From JBBSHS01 sp038232515 (GTDB taxonomy: Bacteria > Actinomycetota > Acidimicrobiia > Acidimicrobiales > JAUJNH01), in NCBI GenBank assembly GCA_038232515.1, contig JBBSHS010000034.1:1-25841 (forward strand): a stretch of DNA of 25,841 nucleotides. Reading direction: 5' to 3'. Under the pieces are notes generated by a model. It did not search any database. It was not told the DNA's origin and was given only the letters and a program-made list of their open reading frames with translations. The position numbers were made by a program, and so were the translations under genes. Positions 15,158 through 22,770 of the stretch are shown here, in pieces. How positions within the stretch are numbered: the first letter of the stretch is position 1; each line of letters starts with the position of its first letter.

Positions 15158-15508
15158 TTGACCGGTGCCCGCCAGGCCCTGGGGGCGGCCGGAGAGGCGG
15201 TGGTGGCCGCCTGGTACGAGGCCCGGGGCTACCGGGTGGCCGACCGGAACTGGCGGTGCCGGGACGGCGAGATAGATCTCGTGCTGGTGCGCCGCTCCGA
15301 GGGTCTGGTCGTGTTCTGCGAGGTGAAGACCCGTTCGTCCGGCCGGTTCGGCACGGGCCTCGAGGCCGTCACCCGCCCGAAGCAGGTTCGCCTGCGCCGA
15401 CTCGCCATCGCCTATCTGGCCGACGCCACGGTGCGGCCGCGCCGCCTGCGCTTCGACGTCGCCTCGGTGGACGCCGGCGTCGTGCAGGTGGTGGAGAACG
15501 CCTTCTGA
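15158..15508 (+). CDS. yraN: YraN/UPF0102 family nuclease-like protein
   Basis: This is a small protein of the restriction-endonuclease-like fold, 116 residues, close to the usual ~120. It has LGAAGEAVVAAWYEARGYRV, NWRCRDGEIDLVLVRR, the catalytic-type EIDLV...CEVKTRSS motif (Glu, Asp, then Glu-x-Lys) and a C-terminal RLRRLAIAYLA region. The biological role is unsettled; it is often encoded next to comM and dprA as here. TTG 15158 lies 4 bp after the DUF2469 stop, so it is probably cotranscribed. The next genes are convergent. Confidence 0.92.
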   Translation: MTGARQALGAAGEAVVAAWYEARGYRVADRNWRCRDGEIDLVLVRRSEGLVVFCEVKTRSSGRFGTGLEAVTRPKQVRLRRLAIAYLADATVRPRRLRFDVASVDAGVVQVVENAF

Positions 15509-15510
15509 CG

Positions 15511-15534
15511 GGGCGGACGGCCGGCTCGCCCGGC
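15511..15534. terminator. GC hairpin between convergent genes
   Basis: GCCGG (15520-15524) pairs with CCGGC (15530-15534). Alternatively GGGCG (15511-15515) pairs with CGCCC (15527-15531). The position, in the 30-bp gap between yraN and a minus-strand gene, suits a bidirectional terminator, but there is no U-run. Confidence 0.3.
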
Positions 15535-15538
15535 GGCC

Positions 15539-15808
15539 CTAGCCGAGGCGGCGGGACCGGCCCGGGCGGCGGCGATGGCGGTACTGCCAGCAGGCATGGT
15601 GCCAGTGGCGTCGGTCGTCCACGGCTCCGATCGGTACGACCACGACGTGACCGGTGCCGGGCGGGATCTCCTGGTTGCAGCCTGGGCACGAATACGACTT
15701 CACGGCCTGGAAGGGGTGGAGCCGGCGGACCTCGACCTCCGGCTCGTTGTCGGGACCGGTCTGGTGGACCTTGTCTGGCGGCGGCCCTCCTCGCCTCTGG
15801 GTGCTCAT
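15539..15808 (-). CDS. Small Cys/His (zinc-ribbon-like) protein, 89 aa
   Basis: The product begins MSTQRRGGPPPDKVHQTGPD and contains SYSCPGCNQEIPPGTGHVVV followed by RRHWHHACW. Cys41, Cys44, His54, His68/70/71 and Cys73 make a plausible zinc site. Similar short proteins with a CPGCxQEIPPG...RRHWHxACW pattern occur widely in actinobacteria near comM/dprA; none has a clear function that I can name. The tail is Arg-rich, suggesting nucleic-acid contact (inference). ATG 15808 is chosen over an upstream in-frame ATG because it overlaps the stop of the 36-residue gene before it (ATGA). Confidence 0.78.
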   Translation of the reverse strand: MSTQRRGGPPPDKVHQTGPDNEPEVEVRRLHPFQAVKSYSCPGCNQEIPPGTGHVVVVPIGAVDDRRHWHHACWQYRHRRRPGRSRRLG

Positions 15809-15915
15809 GCCAGGGTGGCCCAGGTCAGCAGGGCCACGCATACGGCGAAGGCGGCGACCACCAAGAGGTAGTCGCTACGTCGGCGCACGTGCTTGCGGGT
15901 CGGGTCGAAGCCCAT
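15805..15915 (-). CDS. Small single-pass membrane protein, 36 aa
   Basis: The product MGFDPTRKHVRRRSDYLLVV continues into a hydrophobic helix (AAFAVCVALLTWATLA) and ends. The positively charged N-terminus predicts an N-in topology with an 18-20-residue helix. It is upstream of, and overlaps by ATGA, the Cys/His protein gene, so the two form a minus-strand operon opposite yraN and comM. CAGACT lies 6 nt before the ATG as a possible leaderless -10. The coupling and the coherent N-in helix argue for a real gene. Function unknown. Confidence 0.62.
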   Translation of the reverse strand: MGFDPTRKHVRRRSDYLLVVAAFAVCVALLTWATLA

Positions 15916-16189
15916 CCGCCCAGTCTGCCCGCAGGGGCGACGGGGAGAATGACGGCGGCAGCGCGACGCAGCCGCGATCTCCGTTGGGGTTCGATGCGGC
16001 TGGCCCTGACCTGGCCCCTGACGCGTCCCCGATGTGGCCGGTGGCCCGCCCCCGGCAAGGCTGTCACAGGACCGGTGTAGTGTGCGGCCGTAATCGAGCG
16101 ACGGCGCCACCAGCGCAGCGGGGCTCCTCCGATTGCCCATCCGACCCGGCTCATCCGGGGTCATGGGCTTGGTGAGGAGACGTCGACCG
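15916..16189. other. Divergent intergenic region before comM
   Basis: This region separates the minus-strand pair from comM. It holds TAGTGT (16078-16083) as a weak -10 candidate for comM and GAGGAG (16174-16179) as its ribosome-binding site. No further gene is supported; long frames crossing it are compositional. Confidence 0.4.
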
Positions 16190-17701
16190 ATGAATGCCAC
16201 CGTCCCATCCGCCACCATCCTCGGTGTCGAGGGCCTTCCCGTGCGGGTCGAGGTGCACGTCGGCGTCGGCCTACCGGGCTTTATGATCGTGGGCCAGCCC
16301 GACAGCACCTGCCGTGAGGCGAGGGACCGGGTCCGGGCCGCACTGCAGTCGTCCGACCTGGTGTGGCCACCGCGCCGTGTCACGGTCAACCTGGCTCCCT
16401 CGGGCACGCCCAAGATGGGAGCCGGGCTCGACCTGCCCATCGCCATCGCCCTGCTGGTCGCCTCCGAGCAACTCCCTCCCGCTGCCGCCGACGGCATCGC
16501 CTTCGTCGGTGAGCTGGGCCTCGACGGCACCATTCGTTCCCTGCCCGGCCTCGTCTCGCTGGCCGACGCCATCACCGCTCCCACCCTCGTGGTGCCGGCC
16601 CCGTGCGCGTCCGAGGCGCAGCTGGTCGGTCGTCACCGGGTCCACGCCGTCACGACGCTCGCAGAGGTGGTCTCCGCCCTGCGGGGCCTGGCGCCGTGGC
16701 CGGGCCCGCCGCCTCCGGCGGTGGCGCCTGCGCCACAGCCGGCACCCGACCTGTGCGAGGTGCGGGGACAGCACCTGGCCCGCTTCGCCTTGGAGGTGGC
16801 GGCGGCCGGTGCCCATCACCTGCTGTTCACCGGGCCCCCAGGCGCGGGCAAGACCATGCTGGCCCGCCGGCTCGTCGGCCTGCTCCCGCCATTGACACCG
16901 GCCCAGGCCCTGGAGGTCACCCGGATCCACTCCGCCGCCGGCATGATGCCGGCCCGCGGCGGGATCATGGCCAGCCCGCCCTTCCGGTCGCCCCACCACA
17001 GCGCCTCTGCCGTGGCCCTGGTGGGCGGGGGAAGCGCCACCGTCAGGCCCGGTGAAGTCAGCATGGCCACCAACGGCATCTTGTTCCTCGACGAGATCTC
17101 CGAGTTCCCGACCACGGTGCTCGATCATCTCCGCCAACCGCTCGAAGAGGGGGTCATCCGCATCTGTCGGGCTCAGACCAACGTGGAGTTACCGGCCCGG
17201 TTCTTGCTGGTGGCGGCCATGAACCCGTGCCGCTGCGGCTACGGCGGCGCACCCGGCGGCTGCACCTGTCCGCCGTCGGAACGGGCCCGCGCCGCCCGGC
17301 GGTTGTCCGGTCCGCTGCTCGACCGCTTCGACCTGCGCATCCAGGTGGGCCGGCCCGAGGTCACCGATCTGCTGGGTGGCAGGCCGTGCGAGCCGAGCGC
17401 CGCTGTAGCCACACGGGTTCTGGCCGCCCGGCAGCGAGCCGCCGACCGCGGTGTCACGACCAACGCCCGTCTGCCGTCGGAGATGCTCGACGTGCTCGCC
17501 CCTTTGAGCGCTCCGGCTCGGCGCCTGCTCGAGCACCGGCTCCGCACCGGGTCGCTGTCCGCCCGGGGCCTTCACCGGGTCCGTCGCGTCGCCCTCACCG
17601 TTGCCGACCTGGCTGGTCACGACGGGCCCCTGGGAGACGAGCACCTGTGTGCCGCCATCGAGATGCGGATCGAACCAATGGGACTGGCGGCGGCATCGTG
17701 A
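16190..17701 (+). CDS. comM: YifB/ComM-family Mg-chelatase-like AAA+ ATPase
   Basis: ComM is an AAA+ helicase that promotes branch migration when foreign DNA is integrated during transformation. The 503-residue product has an N-terminal Lon-protease-like domain (ILGVEGLPVRVEV, VGLPGFMIVGQPD, VTVNLAPSGTPKMGAGLDLP), Walker A TGPPGAGKT (214-222), Walker B ILFLDE (297-302) and the sensor region VAAMNPCRCGYGG with CTCPPSE, which gives a Cys cluster, and LSGPLLDRFDLRIQV. ATG 16190 fits the family start and has GAGGAG 10 nt upstream; upstream in-frame starts from 16133 are less likely. The stop overlaps the dprA GTG. Confidence 0.94.
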   Translation: MNATVPSATILGVEGLPVRVEVHVGVGLPGFMIVGQPDSTCREARDRVRAALQSSDLVWPPRRVTVNLAPSGTPKMGAGLDLPIAIALLVASEQLPPAAADGIAFVGELGLDGTIRSLPGLVSLADAITAPTLVVPAPCASEAQLVGRHRVHAVTTLAEVVSALRGLAPWPGPPPPAVAPAPQPAPDLCEVRGQHLARFALEVAAAGAHHLLFTGPPGAGKTMLARRLVGLLPPLTPAQALEVTRIHSAAGMMPARGGIMASPPFRSPHHSASAVALVGGGSATVRPGEVSMATNGILFLDEISEFPTTVLDHLRQPLEEGVIRICRAQTNVELPARFLLVAAMNPCRCGYGGAPGGCTCPPSERARAARRLSGPLLDRFDLRIQVGRPEVTDLLGGRPCEPSAAVATRVLAARQRAADRGVTTNARLPSEMLDVLAPLSAPARRLLEHRLRTGSLSARGLHRVRRVALTVADLAGHDGPLGDEHLCAAIEMRIEPMGLAAAS

Positions 17702-18915
17702 CCGGATTGGTGGGAACGGCGGGCACGGCCGGCACTCTCCAGGTGGCCACGGCGACGACGGCGGCGCCTGGCTCGCCGGCGACCGACGAGGTCGTGGTCG
17801 CCGCCCTGTCCGGCCTGGCCGCCATGGGGCCGGCCCGACTGTGCGCCCTGCTCGGTGCCTACAGCCCGACGCAGGCATGGGCCGAGGTGTTGGCCGGGCG
17901 GGGTGCGTCGCACCCGTCCCTGGTCTGTGCCCTCGGTCGGAACGCCTCAGAGCTGGCGCGCACGTGGGCCCGGGCCGCTGCCGCCGTCGACCTCGAAGAG
18001 GTTGCCCAGCGCCACTCAGCTGCAGGTGTGCGTCTGCGGCTGCTCGGCCGACCCGGGTTTCCCCAGCGCCTGGCCGCCGATCCCGATCCGCCCCAGGTCC
18101 TGTGCCTGGCCGGGACCGACGCGGCCGGGTCGGTGCCCACGGTGGCCATCGTGGGCACCCGGGCGTGTACGGCCGACGGGCGGGAGACGGCGTTTGGTCT
18201 CGGCCGCGATCTGGCCGCCATCGGCGTTGCCGTGGTCTCCGGCCTGGCCCGCGGCATTGACGGGGCCGCCCACGCCGGCGCCTTGCAGGCCGACGGCGGC
18301 ACACCCCCCATCGCCGTGGTGGCCACCGGTCTGGACGTCGTTTACCCCCGCGGCCACGCCCGGTTGTGGGCGGCCGTGAGGGAGCGGGGCCTGATCATGT
18401 CCGAAGCCCCTCTCGGTACCCGTCCCGAACGGTGGCGCTTCCCGGCCCGCAACCGCCTCATCGCCGGACTCGCCGACGTCGTCGTGGTGGTCGAGTCCCA
18501 CGTCACCGGGGGTTCGCTGCACACCGTCGACGCCGCTCTGGAGCGGGCTGTCCCGGTCCTGGCTGTCCCTGGTCCGGTTCGCAGCCCGGCGTCGGCCGGC
18601 ACCAACGCGCTCTTGGCCGAGAGGGCCATCCCCTGTTGTGGCCTCGACGACATCCTCGTCGCGCTGGGCCTCGAGGGTGCCGTTCTGCGCCGGCCGCGGC
18701 CGTCGGGGCGGCGGAGACCGGCGCCGGCCGAAGCCGATGGCGTGGTGTACGAGGCCGTGGGTTGGTCGCCCACCTCCACCGAAACGGTGCTGGCCCGTAC
18801 CGGCCTGAGCCCCGTCACCGCGGCCGCCGCTCTCGGGCGCTTGTGTGCGGATGGGTGGATACGAGCAGAAGGCGGCTGGTGGTCGAGAACCCCCGAAGGC
18901 GGGCCCGGGCTGTGA
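17698..18915 (+). CDS. dprA: DNA-processing protein DprA
   Basis: DprA binds incoming single-stranded DNA and loads RecA. The 405-residue product has a helix-hairpin N-terminal part (ALSGLAAMGPARLCALLGAY), the Rossmann-like core VAIVGTRACTADGRETAFGL, then VVSGLARGIDGAAHAGAL, VVATGLDVVYPRGHARLW, SEAPLGTRPERWRFPARNRL and VTGGSLHTVDAALERAVPVL. It ends in a winged-helix C-terminal domain (about 345-400). GTG 17698 overlaps the comM stop in a GTGA; the first ~30 residues are low-complexity Gly/Ala/Thr, so an internal start is possible. The comM-dprA pair suggests capacity to process taken-up DNA, although uptake genes are not in this window. Confidence 0.94.
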   Translation: MTGLVGTAGTAGTLQVATATTAAPGSPATDEVVVAALSGLAAMGPARLCALLGAYSPTQAWAEVLAGRGASHPSLVCALGRNASELARTWARAAAAVDLEEVAQRHSAAGVRLRLLGRPGFPQRLAADPDPPQVLCLAGTDAAGSVPTVAIVGTRACTADGRETAFGLGRDLAAIGVAVVSGLARGIDGAAHAGALQADGGTPPIAVVATGLDVVYPRGHARLWAAVRERGLIMSEAPLGTRPERWRFPARNRLIAGLADVVVVVESHVTGGSLHTVDAALERAVPVLAVPGPVRSPASAGTNALLAERAIPCCGLDDILVALGLEGAVLRRPRPSGRRRPAPAEADGVVYEAVGWSPTSTETVLARTGLSPVTAAAALGRLCADGWIRAEGGWWSRTPEGGPGL

Positions 18916-18940
18916 CCGTCGATCACGCCAACGCCATCGG

Positions 18941-18946
18941 TAGGGT
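18941..18946 (+). promoter_or_regulatory. Candidate -10 box of the tyrosine recombinase gene (leaderless)
   Basis: TAGGGT ends 6 nt before GTG 18953, with no Shine-Dalgarno, in the 37-bp gap after dprA. Confidence 0.45.
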
Positions 18947-18952
18947 GGAATC

Positions 18953-19876
18953 GTGGACGAAGGCGGCCTGGTGCCGATGGTGGGCCCCGGCGTGGCCCCG
19001 GCCTGGCGGCTGGAGGCGTTCCGCTCGTCGCTCACGGCGGTGGCCGACGCCACTGTCAAGGCGTACTGCGCCGACGTCACCGCCTTCGCCGAGTGGGCCG
19101 AGCGCGGCGGCATCACCGATCCGGCTGCCGTCACCCGTCTGCACCTGCGCCGACACGTGGCATCCATGGTCACGCGCCGGCGATCACGGGCCACGGTGGG
19201 CCGGCGACTGGCCGGTCTCCGTCGCTACTTCGCCTGGTTGCGCCGCACCGGTGTCGTGTCGGCTGACCCGACCTTGCGCCTCACTGCTCCCAAGGGCCCC
19301 AGCCGGCTGCCCCATGTGCTCAACGGAGACGAGCTCGACGCCCTTCTCGACGAGGCCGAGAGCCGGGTGTCGGCCGACTCTGAGGCGGTGCGCAGACGCG
19401 ACGACGCCGTCATCGAACTGCTTTACGGCAGCGGCCTACGGGTGGCGGAGCTGTGCGGCCTGGACGTGGGCGACGTCGACCCGCGACGAAGGGTCGTCAC
19501 CGTCTGGGGCAAGCGTTCCAAGCAGCGCGCCGTCCCACTGTCGGCGCCGGCGGCCGACGCCGTGGCCGAGTGGCTTCGGGGTGGCCGTGGTGATCTGGTG
19601 GCTACGCCGGCGGGCAACGCTCTTTTCACGGGGGTGCAAGGCGGTCGCCTCGGTGTTCGCGAGGTACGTCGGATCCTCGACCGACGGGCCGTCCAGCCCA
19701 CCCATCCCCACGCCCTGCGCCACACCTTCGCCACCCACCTGCTGGACGGGGGTGCCGACCTGCGAGTGGTGCAGGAGCTGCTCGGGCACGAGAGCGTGGC
19801 CACCACCCAGCTGTACACGCATGTTTCCAAAGAGCGCCTGCTGCAGGTGCACGAACGCACCCATCCCCGAGCCTGA
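18953..19876 (+). CDS. xerC: XerC/XerD-like site-specific tyrosine recombinase
   Basis: Xer recombinases resolve chromosome dimers at dif. The 307-residue product has the usual two domains: an N-terminal SAM-like DNA-binding domain (about 15-102; EAFRSSLTAVADATVKAYCA) and a catalytic domain from about 120 on. All catalytic residues are present: Arg163 (GSGLRVAELCGL), Lys187 (VWGKRSKQR), His253 and Arg256 (HPHALRHTFATHLL), His279 (LLGHESVATT) and Tyr288 (QLYTHV). Location between dprA and rpsB is normal for the housekeeping XerC of actinobacteria, so it is unlikely to belong to a mobile element. GTG 18953 is set by the leaderless promoter. Confidence 0.93.
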   Translation: MDEGGLVPMVGPGVAPAWRLEAFRSSLTAVADATVKAYCADVTAFAEWAERGGITDPAAVTRLHLRRHVASMVTRRRSRATVGRRLAGLRRYFAWLRRTGVVSADPTLRLTAPKGPSRLPHVLNGDELDALLDEAESRVSADSEAVRRRDDAVIELLYGSGLRVAELCGLDVGDVDPRRRVVTVWGKRSKQRAVPLSAPAADAVAEWLRGGRGDLVATPAGNALFTGVQGGRLGVREVRRILDRRAVQPTHPHALRHTFATHLLDGGADLRVVQELLGHESVATTQLYTHVSKERLLQVHERTHPRA

Positions 19877-19995
19877 ACGTCCGGTGACGGGCCAGCCCGG
19901 CCTGACGCCCCCTGCGACATCGACGCCCCGCTCTCGGGCCCCGCTCTTCGCCCGCCTCGATCGGGCCTCGAAGCCAGGTTCCCAGAGGAGGGGTC

Positions 19996-20655
19996 TTGTC
20001 CCGATCAGGTGTCCTGCCCAAGCTGGTCCTGCCTGTCATTGTGACCGTCGTGGCGGCGGCTGCCGTCGCCGCTCGTTCCGGCGGCGCCCAGCCGGCAGGG
20101 CCACCACCGTCGATCTCCGCCGCCCGGACCGGACCGGCATCCTTGAGCGGTACTCCGCCCGGCCCCACCAGGGTTGTCTACCGTGTGCCAGTCGACGCGC
20201 CTGTGGTCGACCCCTTCCGGCCGCCGGCCACGCCGTACGGCCCGGGTAACCGCGGAGTCGACTTCGCCACCACGGTGGGCCAGCCCGTGCTGGCCATGGC
20301 CGACGGTGTCGTGGTCTTCGCCGGCCAGGTGGGAGGCAGCCTTCACGTCGTCCTCCTCCATGCCGACGGGGTTCGGACCAGTTACTCGTTCCTGGCCGTT
20401 GTCCTGGTGGCCGTCGGCCAGCACGTGGTCTCGGGGACGCCTGTGGGACAGGCTGGTGACGATGTCCACGTCGGGGCCCGTGTGGGCGACGGGTACATCG
20501 ACCCGGCCTTGTTGTGGGCCGCCGACCGGAGGAGGGCGGTGCGGGCCCATCTGGTGCCTGACGACCCGGCTCGGCCGTTGGGTGGCTCGTCTGACGAACG
20601 CAGCGCGTTGTGGCGCTGGTTGGTGGTCACCCGCCCGGCCGCCTTCGGTCCCTGA
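19996..20655 (+). CDS. M23/LytM-domain envelope protein with altered zinc site
   Basis: This 219-residue protein has one N-terminal hydrophobic segment (about 8-27; signal peptide or anchor), a Pro-rich spacer and a LytM domain (about 65-170): PYGPGNRGVDFATTVGQPVL, AMADGVVVFAGQVGGSLHVV, LLHADGVRTSYSFLAVV and DDVHVGARVGDGYIDPALLW. M23 enzymes cut peptidoglycan cross-bridges using a zinc held by HxxxD and the second His of an HxH. Here the first His is Asn85 (Asp89 is kept), and the HxH reads DxH (Asp156, His158). Loss of the Zn-ligand His suggests a catalytically inactive regulator of another hydrolase. TTG 19996 has AGGAGG four bases upstream. The 119-bp gap before it shows nothing notable. 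Confidence 0.85.
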   Translation: MSRSGVLPKLVLPVIVTVVAAAAVAARSGGAQPAGPPPSISAARTGPASLSGTPPGPTRVVYRVPVDAPVVDPFRPPATPYGPGNRGVDFATTVGQPVLAMADGVVVFAGQVGGSLHVVLLHADGVRTSYSFLAVVLVAVGQHVVSGTPVGQAGDDVHVGARVGDGYIDPALLWAADRRRAVRAHLVPDDPARPLGGSSDERSALWRWLVVTRPAAFGP

Positions 20656-20740
20656 CCGCCATAGGCGGCATGGAGCTGGCCGGCAGCCGCCGTCCGGGAG
20701 TCACGGGCCATCACCGTCGGGCCGCTTGGACACGCTCGGG

Positions 20741-20746
20741 TAGCAT
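20741..20746 (+). promoter_or_regulatory. Candidate -10 box of rpsB-tsf
   Basis: TAGCAT lies 116 bp before the rpsB start in a 207-bp intergenic gap. A start site near 20753 would give a leader of about 110 nt. No good -35 was found. Confidence 0.4.
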
Positions 20747-20786
20747 CGTCCCGCTCCGGCGTCGGCCGGGGCCTCAGAGAGCACAT

Positions 20787-20834
20787 GCTGGTGCGTCCCC
20801 GCGGTCGCCACGTTCTTCGGCGCCACGCACCGGT
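20787..20834 (+). promoter_or_regulatory. Structured leader in the rpsB 5' UTR
   Basis: GGTGCGT (20790-20796) pairs perfectly with ACGCACC (20825-20831), extended outward by U-G, C-G and G-U pairs. Inside, CGCC (20806-20809) pairs with GGCG (20819-20822). Ribosomal protein S2 autoregulates through its mRNA leader in several bacteria; this hairpin is a candidate for such a site. Confidence 0.35.
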
Positions 20835-20862
20835 TCCGTCAACCAGGGGGAAGGACCCGAAA

Positions 20863-21885
20863 ATGGCTGTCATCACGATGAAGCAGCTCCTCGAGGCCGG
20901 GGTGCACTTCGGCCACCAGACCCGTCGCTGGAATCCCAAGATGAAGCGTTTCATCTTCGGCGAGCGCAACGGCATCTACATCATCGATCTCCATCAGACG
21001 CTGGAGCGCACCGACACGGCCTACGGCTTCGTCAGAGACCTGGTGGCCGGCGGTGGGACCGTCCTCTTCGTCGGGACCAAGAAGCAGACCCAGGACCCGA
21101 TCTCCAGCTATGCGAAGGCGTGCGGGATGCCCTACATCAACGAGCGGTGGCTGGGCGGCATGCTCACCAACTTCCAGACCATCCTCACCCGGGTCACCAA
21201 GATGACCGAGCTCGAGCGCATGCGCAACGCCGGCGACTTCGAAGCCATGCCCAAGAAGGAAGCGTTGATGAAAAGCCGCGAGCTGGAGAAGCTCGAGCGC
21301 AACCTGGGTGGCATCAAGCGCATGAGCCGGCTGCCGGAGGCGGTCTTCATCATCGACACGAAGAAGGAGCACATCGCCGTCACCGAGGCGAACAAGTTGG
21401 GCCTGCCCATCGTGGCCGTGGTCGACACCAACTGCGACCCCGACCTCATCCAGTACGTCATCCCGGGCAACGACGACGCGATCCGTTCAGGCAACCTCAT
21501 GTGTCGGGTCATAGCCGACGCGGTCGACGAAGGACGGTTCATCGCCAGTCGCAAGGCGGTCCGCAACGCTGCTGGGGTAGGTGGACCGGCGCAACGCGGG
21601 CGCACCCATGAGGAAGAGGCGGCCATCGCCGCCCAACAGGCGGAGGCCCGGCGCCAGGCCGCGTCAGCGGCGTCCGAGCGCGAGGCTCGTCTGGCCGCTC
21701 CCGACGCCGGCGACGCCGGCACCCCCCCCATCCCCGAGGCAGCCGAGGCGGCCTCCGGCGACCGTGCTCCCGGCGACGCCTCGTCCGATGTCTCCGGCAC
21801 GAGCCCGCCGGAGCCGACTGGCACCGAAGCGGGCGATGACAACCCGGCTTCGCCCGATCTGGCGGTAGCCGGGCCCGAGAGCTAG
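20863..21885 (+). CDS. rpsB: 30S ribosomal protein S2 with long acidic C-terminal tail
   Basis: S2 binds the small subunit late in assembly and helps dock S1. The 340-residue product starts MAVITMKQLLEAGVHFGHQT, with RRWNPKMKRFIFGERNGIYI, INERWLGGMLTNFQTI, and IVAVVDTNCDPDLIQYVIPG and NDDAIRSGNLM near the end of the conserved core (about residue 220). Beyond it runs about 110 residues of Ala/Glu-rich helix-like sequence (HEEEAAIAAQQAEARRQAA), then a Pro/Gly/Asp-rich, probably disordered tail. Typical S2 is 230-260 residues. ATG 20863 has GGAAGGA with a suitable spacing; ATG 20785 in the same frame lies in the leader hairpin and is rejected. It is first in rpsB-tsf-pyrH-frr. Confidence 0.96.
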   Translation: MAVITMKQLLEAGVHFGHQTRRWNPKMKRFIFGERNGIYIIDLHQTLERTDTAYGFVRDLVAGGGTVLFVGTKKQTQDPISSYAKACGMPYINERWLGGMLTNFQTILTRVTKMTELERMRNAGDFEAMPKKEALMKSRELEKLERNLGGIKRMSRLPEAVFIIDTKKEHIAVTEANKLGLPIVAVVDTNCDPDLIQYVIPGNDDAIRSGNLMCRVIADAVDEGRFIASRKAVRNAAGVGGPAQRGRTHEEEAAIAAQQAEARRQAASAASEREARLAAPDAGDAGTPPIPEAAEAASGDRAPGDASSDVSGTSPPEPTGTEAGDDNPASPDLAVAGPES

Positions 21886-21949
21886 GCGGCCGCACGAAGC
21901 GACCAACGCCCGGACACGACAGAACACCAGAGAAGAAGAGGAACCTGAG

Positions 21950-22750
21950 ATGGCCGATGTAAGCGCTGCCCTCGTCAAGCAGCTTCGTGAGATGACGGGC
22001 GCCGGCATGCTGGACTGCAAGCGAGCCTTGGAGGACGCCGACGGCGATATCGCCACCGCCGCTCAGTTCCTGCGGGAGAAGGGCCTGATCAAGTCGGCTG
22101 AGCGGGCCACCAGGCACAACACCGAGGGTGCGGTCGGCACGTTCCTGGATGCCGCCAGAGGCGTGGCCGCTCTGGTGGAGCTCAAGTGCGAGACCGACTT
22201 CGTGGCCAAGAACCCCGACTTCGTCAACCTCGCATCTGACCTGGCCACCCTGGTCGCCGAGGGGGGCGAGGCCGCCGCCGCACAGAAGAAGGACGAGCTC
22301 GACAACCTGAAGATCACCTTGAAGGAGAACATCGAGGTCGGCCGCATCGTGCGGGTCGAGACGCCAGCCGGTCACGGCCTCGACCTGTACGAGCACCGGC
22401 AGGCGGGCCGGGTAAAGAACGGCGTGGTCGTCGAGGTGGACAGCGGAGGCCGGGAGCTGGCCCACGAGGTGGCCGTCCACGTCGCCTTCATGCGCCCGAC
22501 GTACCTGACCCGCGACGAGGTGCCGGCCGAGGAGATCGAGCGGGAAAGGGCCACCTTGGAGACCATCGCCCGCAACGAGGGCAAGCCCGAGGCACAGCTG
22601 CCCAAGATCCTCCAGGGCCGCCTCAACGGGTTCTTCAAGGAGCGCTGCCTGATGGAGCAGGCGTTCGTCAAGGACGAGAAGCAGTCCGTCACCCAGCTCC
22701 TGGGTGACGCCAAGGTCGTGCAGTTCGGCCAGGTCGAGATCGGAAGGTAG
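21950..22750 (+). CDS. tsf: Elongation factor Ts
   Basis: EF-Ts exchanges GDP for GTP on EF-Tu. The 266-residue product has the UBA-like start LVKQLREMTGAGMLDCKRAL, the coupling motif LKCETDFVAKNPDF that contacts EF-Tu, and the C-terminal module IARNEGKPEAQLPKILQGRL, NGFFKERCLMEQAFVKDEKQ. GAGG at 21938-21941 lies 8 nt before ATG 21950. It follows rpsB by 64 bp, the universal order. Confidence 0.97.
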   Translation: MADVSAALVKQLREMTGAGMLDCKRALEDADGDIATAAQFLREKGLIKSAERATRHNTEGAVGTFLDAARGVAALVELKCETDFVAKNPDFVNLASDLATLVAEGGEAAAAQKKDELDNLKITLKENIEVGRIVRVETPAGHGLDLYEHRQAGRVKNGVVVEVDSGGRELAHEVAVHVAFMRPTYLTRDEVPAEEIERERATLETIARNEGKPEAQLPKILQGRLNGFFKERCLMEQAFVKDEKQSVTQLLGDAKVVQFGQVEIGR

Positions 22751-22770
22751 TCCGGACGTGGGAGGCCGAC

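Noticed and set aside
16314..17055. Alternative-frame ORFs inside comM
   Set aside because: They are Arg/Pro/Ser-rich shadows of a gene with intact Walker motifs.
18953..19876. Tyrosine recombinase as the integrase of the rplS-lepB cassette
   Set aside because: It lies outside the cassette in the normal xerC position between dprA and rpsB, and its features are those of housekeeping Xer.
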